The translations under genes and the position numbers were made by a program. Of a DNA stretch of 64,000 nucleotides, positions 58,632-64,000 are shown piece after piece. Below the pieces are notes generated by a model that saw nothing but the letters and a program-made list of their open reading frames with translations, was not told the origin of the DNA and ran no database searches. Positions within the stretch are counted from its first letter, which is position 1. Each line of letters begins with the position of its first letter. The stretch comes from Leucaena leucocephala (Eukaryota; Streptophyta; Magnoliopsida; Fabales; Fabaceae): positions 19,173,406-19,237,405 of the forward strand of contig CM073524.1 of assembly GCA_037074615.1 (NCBI GenBank), written 5' to 3'.

Positions 58632-59436
58632 TTATTTTAAAAATTTAGCATACTTAGGGTTTCTCTTGAGAAATTCAACTATAGGGATGTTTATTTCTAA
58701 CTTATTGAATATAGTATAAGCATCTTTAGCAAAATCAAGGTCAATCTTTTTCTTTCCAGCAAAGTACAAATTAGGAAAGGGGAGATCTTTAATACTTACC
58801 TCCTTACCTTTGTGCATAGAGGCTCCTTGCTTGCTCGATTCCAGCTTCTCCTCATGTTGTTTTCCTTTGTATGTTGGACTTGGTACTATTGTTGCCTCTT
58901 CTTGCAGCTCTTGTATCTCCACTTGAGAATTCTCTTTTTGGGTCGCCTTATTAATCATGAGCTGCTGTTCTTTAAGGCTTTCAGATTTCCCAACTTGCAT
59001 CTGTGGCAGAGATGAATTCTCAATTTCAGCATCTTCTTCATCCTTGTCTGGTGTCTCATCTTTTTCAAAATGCACTTGTCTTCCACTCCTTAGAGATATA
59101 GCATTCAAACCCCTTGGATTTATGACAGTGTTTGAAGGTATGCTGCCACTGCTCTTTCCTTCAATGTCACTCACTGTATTGGAAACTTGAGTTAAGTGAC
59201 TTGTGATATCTGCATTCTTACAACTTAACTCTTCAAGTTTTCTATGTACATCTGCATTATCTTTCTGCATACTTTAGAGAATTAAAGCTGTGGACGTGAA
59301 CTGACCATCATTCTCCTTGAGCTTGTGGTCTATATTGGTCATTCTACCATCCATATTGTTCATTTATGCTGCCATACTCTTCAACAATTTAGAGGTCTTA
59401 TCTGGCCTTGATGCCACTAAGGCATTAGGTTATGTT
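58632..59436 (-). pseudogene. gag: Athila/Tat-type gag, C-terminal part
   Basis: The longest open stretch is 59270-58632 (212 codons), and weaker sequence with stops extends to the solo LTR at 59442. It has a region with a predicted coiled coil (HRKLEELSCKNADIT), the clade-typical NTVINPRGLNAISLRSG motif, a long acidic and lysine/glutamine-rich linker, and the pre-protease block PFPNLYFAGKKK ... INIPIVEFLKRNPKYAKFLK. These motifs join Gag to protease in this clade. In-frame stops occur on both sides of the open stretch. Confidence 0.85.
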
Positions 59437-59441
59437 GGAAC

Positions 59442-62400
59442 TATGACATCCCAATTTTTAGGCCAGAGACTTAGTAAGTAGCCTGAAATAGATATATCCC
59501 TTTGAGCAGAAGTTCCAAAAACATACAGAAAGTTTTTAGGGACTAAACTGCAAATAAGTAAAAGTCCAGGGACTTATGTGTAAATAGTGAAAGTCCCTAG
59601 GGATATGATGGTCATTTATGCAAAGAAAGGGATTAAATTGTAAAAGAAAGAAAATGAAGGGACTTAAGTGCAAATATAAAAAGTATAAGGTTAAAAGGGA
59701 AAGGTAGACAAAAAGGTGGGGTCCTTAAGTGTAATTTTAGCCAAATAAAAAGGGACTTAATTGAAAAGAAGAAAAGTTCCTTGGGGCAAAAGTATAATTA
59801 AAGAAAGTCAGGCCGAAAGTGGTTTGGACTGCCCGAAAGCATTTCAGTCCCAGATTTCACCAGTAGAGAGAGCAAGTGATGCTCGGTAATCTGGCTTAAT
59901 ACAGGAATTTTTCAAGACTCCAGATAGCCAGAATTGATCTGATAGTCTAAAAGTTATAAAAATTCCTACCAGATATCCTAGATTTTAGATCTAAGTGTGA
60001 AATTACAGGATGATGCGTCCTGATGGGGCAGAGGTCAGAAAACTGACAGAATACCGATAGGAGGCCTGTAGAAAAAGTTATTCACAAATTAGCAAATACA
60101 GACGGGAGTGTGAGGCCTCCGGGGATCCGGTTGGGAGATTTATCGGTATTTAAAAAGGGACTGAATGAGTTCGGATGACCTCAGTCAGATGACTGTTATG
60201 ACCCACAGGGATGACTAAACGCAGTAGGCCAGTTTATCTGGTAAAAGGACCCGGTGTCCGGAGATGTGTATAAATCCGTAGAAACGGTGTATAATGGCGG
60301 AACTACTAGATAACATTGACGGGGAAGATTTCTCGTAATGCGTGCTATAAAGGTAATGGACCCTAAAAGGCCCAATAATGGCGCCATCAAAGGCCCAATA
60401 AGACACTTGGACTGATAGGTGGGCCAGTGTATGGCATAACCCCGAAAAAGTGCGAAATTACGAAAATGCCCCTATGTTGTATTAAAGGGGTAGTAGATGT
60501 ATGAAGGGCATTTTGGTCATTCTGGACAGGCCCAGGAGCCAAGGCACATACAGATAAAGTTACTCAGAGTCAGTATATGACCTGACAGACTACAGAAGGG
60601 TGTAAAATGATGATTTTACCCTTAGGGTTAAAATAGTGCAAGAAAGGGCACCTAGGGGTATTTTGGTAATTTGCCAAGGGATATTTCTTGGGAATAGAGC
60701 CATAAGAGTACTTGAGCTTGATCAGGATCCAAGATAACATTCCCAGAGCCCAAAAACGTAGGCCCAGTGATATGTGGGAAAAAGTGGCATTAAAATACTA
60801 TTTTAATACTGTTTCAATAAAGTAAAGTTACTCGGTCGGCACGATAACCGAGGAGGTGATCAGATAAAGTCCTGGACTTATCTGGATAGCATTGGAAGGC
60901 GTGAAAGGTCTCTTCCAGGTGCCACATGGCACTGGTCTAGAGGGAGAAGAAAAGTTAAGGACACGTGGCACAATCTTAGCCGGTGAGTCCAGTTTGTGGA
61001 AAATCGGACCGGACCGGTACTGGATTGGACTAGAAATACTGAGTCAGCTGATGAGGTGTCTCAGGAATTGTGACATGTGAGAAATGTGCATGCTGAGGTG
61101 TCCACTGAGGTGTCCTAGGTGATGCAGTAAAAGGGAATAAAAGAAAATAGGAAAATCCAGGAAAAACCAGGACCACAAGTTCATATGGCTTCAAAATTAC
61201 AAGAATGCCATTGAAGGAAACTATAAATACCCCCCATTCATTTGCATCCCACGGCTCAAGCATGAGAAAGAGAGAGAAAGAAGAGAGAAAAGGAGAAGGA
61301 AAGAAAGAGAGAAAGAAAGGAAGTTCTGGCGGAGCTGGAAGCAGAATAGAGATAGTAGAGTTCTGCTAAACTTTTGAGGTAGTAACTAATCCTAGCTTTT
61401 ATGTAATGGCTTTGTGATTTGTTGTGCTATTGTTTGGTTGGATTGTTGTCTTATATGTTATGCTTGAAGCTCTACTGCAATGCTATGATCATATGTTATT
61501 GAGTATGGAAGCACGCAGCATACTTATCTGTACACAATCACAAGCAAGCACTGTCACTCTATATTACATATATTGTTATGATTGTTGCTACTGAGATTCC
61601 CCCGAATCTCATCCCAATAAATAACCCATTACAAGGGAAGTTATGTCGAAGTGAATTTTGGGAATTTTAAGAGACGCCGTTATGCTGCCGAAATTATGAC
61701 AAGATAAGGAAAGCAGCTAATACGTACTGTGTACGTAGGTACTGTCTAAGGAGGCTGGAAGTGAGTGGACCTAGCCAGTTCATCCAGTCTTTCCTGGGTA
61801 CTTACGTAGAATGGTAGTTCTCACGGGAATTACCGAATCGGTACAAGATCAGTTACTTTCTAAAGATAAAGCGTAGCAGTTGTGTTACCGGATTTTAGGC
61901 AGGAAAAGATGTAATTGAAATATGAGAACTTTGTATATGCCCTGATGTATAAACAACTTATTATTTAATAATAAGTATTGTTTGTTATGTTTGACTGATA
62001 TGTGATGGATATATGCATATGTATGCAAAGTTGATTGCTGGAAATTACCACTGTGAACAGTAACACGTGGTGACATGATAATGTTTGATAAATAATTAAA
62101 AATAGTAAATGGATGAATAAATGTATGATATTTTTAAGGTAAATATTAGACATACCAAGATTCAATTTAATATATAAAATGCCTCATTTGGATGTCTACA
62201 CATGGAGATATAAATTATCAAAGTTGGGACCAAAATGCTGGGTTCAGGAGAAAAACGTTGGATGAACAGTAAAGTTGTGACGTTGACTGACGTTGACTCG
62301 GTCAATGCATGGTCAACGAGTTATTTTTTCCTGAAATATAATTGAGTTATATTCAATTATCAATTGGAACCACTTCATTTATATTTTTCTAGAATTATTT

Positions 62401-62560
62401 ATGATTTTTCGAAGTCAGGTCACTCATCTGGAATTTACACAGTGAACAGTACTCGATAAGAGTAAAACTCCAGATTGAGAAATTGGACTTCAATGGCCTT
62501 GAAAGTGGTTCTAAAAGCTACCGAATGGTCTCTAAGATGTTTGAAAGGAAGGATGTTTCA
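59442..62560 (+). mobile_element. Solo LTR, subfamily B, in the Athila/Tat-type gag
   Basis: 3119 bp. Perfect duplication GGAAC at 59437-59441 and 62561-62565 fixes the ends. The first bases are TATGACATCC, so the usual TG start has mutated to TA; the end is GGATGTTTCA. TATA box 61222-61229, G-box 60962-60967, candidate splice donor 61378/61379, U5 block about 61720-61860. No internal region. Confidence 0.93.
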
Positions 62561-62565
62561 GGAAC

Positions 62566-63807
62566 CATAGACCTTGTATTACTTTGGTAGTTGCTTGAAG
62601 AAGCACCACCCGCTTGGAATTGATTTGGCCTATCACTCCCCCACCTAAAGTTTGGGTGGTCTCTCCAACTAGGATTATATGTGTTGGAGTATAGGTCTCT
62701 CTTTTGCTAATTATTCACTCTTCCTTGATACATTGCTGCAACTTCTTCAAACTATCTATCACATGTACTCTTAGCATGTATCATTGAACCATAGGATTCA
62801 CATCCTATAACTAAGGCTTGTGAGGTATCCACTGAATGAACTTGTTTTGTGGAATGAAGCTCTCTTTCAATCAGACTTATCCTCTTCTCCATTCGATTTC
62901 CCAAGGCTGCTATTTCAGCTAAGATTACGTTTGAATTGCCCAAAGATGATGTGGGGGTTCTTCTTGAATCTCCAGTCTGATGGTCTTCATTGGCCATTTT
63001 CTGGAATAACTCCCAACTTGCTTGTGGGGTCTTATCTCTCAAAGAACCATTCACTATTGCATTCAAGGAAACCTGATTCTGAGGAAGTAGACCATTAAAG
63101 AAAATGTCTACTAAATTAGCCTTGGTCATGTTGTGGTGAGGGCATCTAGCTAACAGATTAAGAAACCTCTTCCAGTACTCATGTAAAGACTCTCCATCCT
63201 GTTGTCGAATATTGGTGATCTCCTTCTTCATTCGAGTGGTCTTTAAAGCTGGGAAAAACTATTCAAGATAAGTTGATTTCAGTTGATCCCATGTAAGAGT
63301 TGAGAAATAAGTTGGCAAATTGTATAGCCACTCATTAGCCTTCCCTTCCAAGGTGAAATGGAAATAGCTCCTTAAGACATCATCCAGTGCAGTCATTAGA
63401 GGCTTCATTGAGGAACAGATCATATGCATGGTTTGTAAGTGCCTGTGTGGACATTCTCCTGCAAAACCATGAAATTTGGGTAAGGCTGCAATCAAAGCTC
63501 CTTTAATCTCAAAGTTAGCTTCTTCAGTATAGAACCCATAAGGATCATAATTCACATACAAATGATTAATTTCCCTCACACTTCTATTATCCTCTACATT
63601 CATAGGTATTTCATTTTCTCCATGCCCATTATGCCCATTATGATTAATATCAGCCATATTCAGTTCAGTTTCAGACTCTGGAATACTAGAGGAGGAACTA
63701 GATTTTGCTTCTTCTTCTCTAAATTCCCTAAATTCTCTCTTTAGTTTCCTAAGTCTTCTCTCAATTTTAGGTTCAAAAGGCACTAATGGTTCAGTTCTTT
63801 TACTCAT
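62566..63807 (-). pseudogene. gag: Athila/Tat-type gag, N-terminal part
   Basis: Probable start at ATG 63807 (MSKRTEPLVPF), five codons inside the longest open stretch. The order is a basic helix (RRLRKLKREFREF), a poly-Ser segment, ENEIPMNVEDNRSVREI, then the gag core ALIAALPKFHGFAGECPHRH ... EWLYNLP ... WDQLKS. A stop at 63259-63261 replaces the usual lysine before FFPA. The same frame continues 63231-62752 with EYWKRFLNLLARCPHH and QASWELFQKMA. A decayed CX2C-type box follows (CESYGSMIHAKSTC), then another stop and the YNPSWRDHPNF motif near 62640. No frameshift was seen. It is cut by the solo LTR at 62560. Confidence 0.9.
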
Positions 63808-64000
63808 GAAATGCAGAAACAATCAAGAACAATCAATGCAATCAATCAAAGTCAGACATAGAAGCTTCATAGCAGAAAATTTTTAGTTAGTTGCAACCAA
63901 AGAGTGTTTTGTCACAACTCAATATCACAGAGAGCAGTAGTCGCGACTGAAAGTTTTAAATGTCACGACTGATTTTCGCAGAGTAATCAAATTTCACAGA
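63808..64000 (-). other. Athila/Tat-type leader with GTCGCGAC-type sites
   Basis: Sequence upstream of gag. It contains GTCGCGAC at 63940-63947 and decayed forms at 63890 (GTTGCAAC), 63911 (GTCACAAC) and 63962 (GTCACGAC); the intervals are 21, 29 and 22. It runs off the window, so the array may continue. Confidence 0.75.

Larger units (their letters stand above)
54842..64000 (-). mobile_element. Athila/Tat-type Ty3/gypsy element, decayed, ends not in window
   Basis: Minus-strand remnant with leader, gag, protease and protease-RT linker in order from right to left, interrupted by two solo LTRs and ended at 54841 by element 4. Diagnostic sequences are the gag motifs ALPKFHGFAGE and EYWKRF, the NPRGLNAISLRSG linker, and a protease with DLGTAINVMP. 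Multiple stops show it is the oldest layer. Its LTRs lie outside the window. Confidence 0.88.

Overview
This 64 kb window is nuclear plant DNA, almost certainly from a flowering plant, and I can assign essentially all of it to LTR retrotransposons. I see no host gene, no RNA gene and no bacterial or organellar sequence. The evidence is long terminal repeats (TG...CA ends) flanked by 5-bp target-site duplications (TSDs), initiator-Met-tRNA primer sites (TGGTATCAGAGC), polypurine tracts, and gag/pol domains of three lineages: Ty1/copia, a Ty3/gypsy chromovirus of Del/Tekay type, and a Ty3/gypsy Athila/Tat-type element. The species cannot be named from this sequence.

The window reads as one nested stack, reconstructed from TSDs and from split reading frames. 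The outermost host is an old Athila/Tat-type element (minus, 54842-64000), itself hit by two solo LTRs (55083-58233 and 59442-62560). Into it went element 4 (minus, 33427-54841). Element 4 contains a gag-only element 3 (minus, 35994-48468, itself carrying solo LTR 38809-41569), a solo LTR (51730-54665), and at its left a plus-strand LTR (31040-33421, element 7). That LTR is interrupted by a plus-strand chromovirus (element 5, pol tail plus 3' LTR, 27674-31039). Element 5 is interrupted by a minus-strand chromovirus (element 1, 1462-27673, carrying solo LTR 23529-26527). Element 1 is split by a full Ty1/copia element (plus, 1887-19484). The copia pol is split by a non-coding element 2 (minus, 7243-15876), which carries a solo LTR of the copia family (8303-10290). 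Positions 1-1461 are the right part of one more chromovirus-family LTR.

Coding content: the copia gag-pol is nearly complete (about 1,327 codons with three in-frame stops, split by element 2). Element 1 keeps gag-protease with two stops, plus an intact 219-codon reading frame of unknown function between its primer site and gag. Element 5 keeps the integrase tail and chromodomain. Element 3 keeps only a broken gag. Element 2 keeps no coding sequence. Elements 2, 3 and 4 share a non-coding internal domain built of small hairpins, and share LTR ends, primer site and polypurine tract with the chromovirus, so they look like non-autonomous derivatives served by it.

The most striking unexplained signal is an array of the 8-nt palindrome GTCGCGAC, spaced almost exactly 22 or 29 nt start to start. 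It occurs in the copia LTR (three copies), in the leader and separately in the U3 of element 2, and in the leader of the Athila/Tat-type element. Four different contexts in three retroelement lineages therefore share one motif and one spacing rule.
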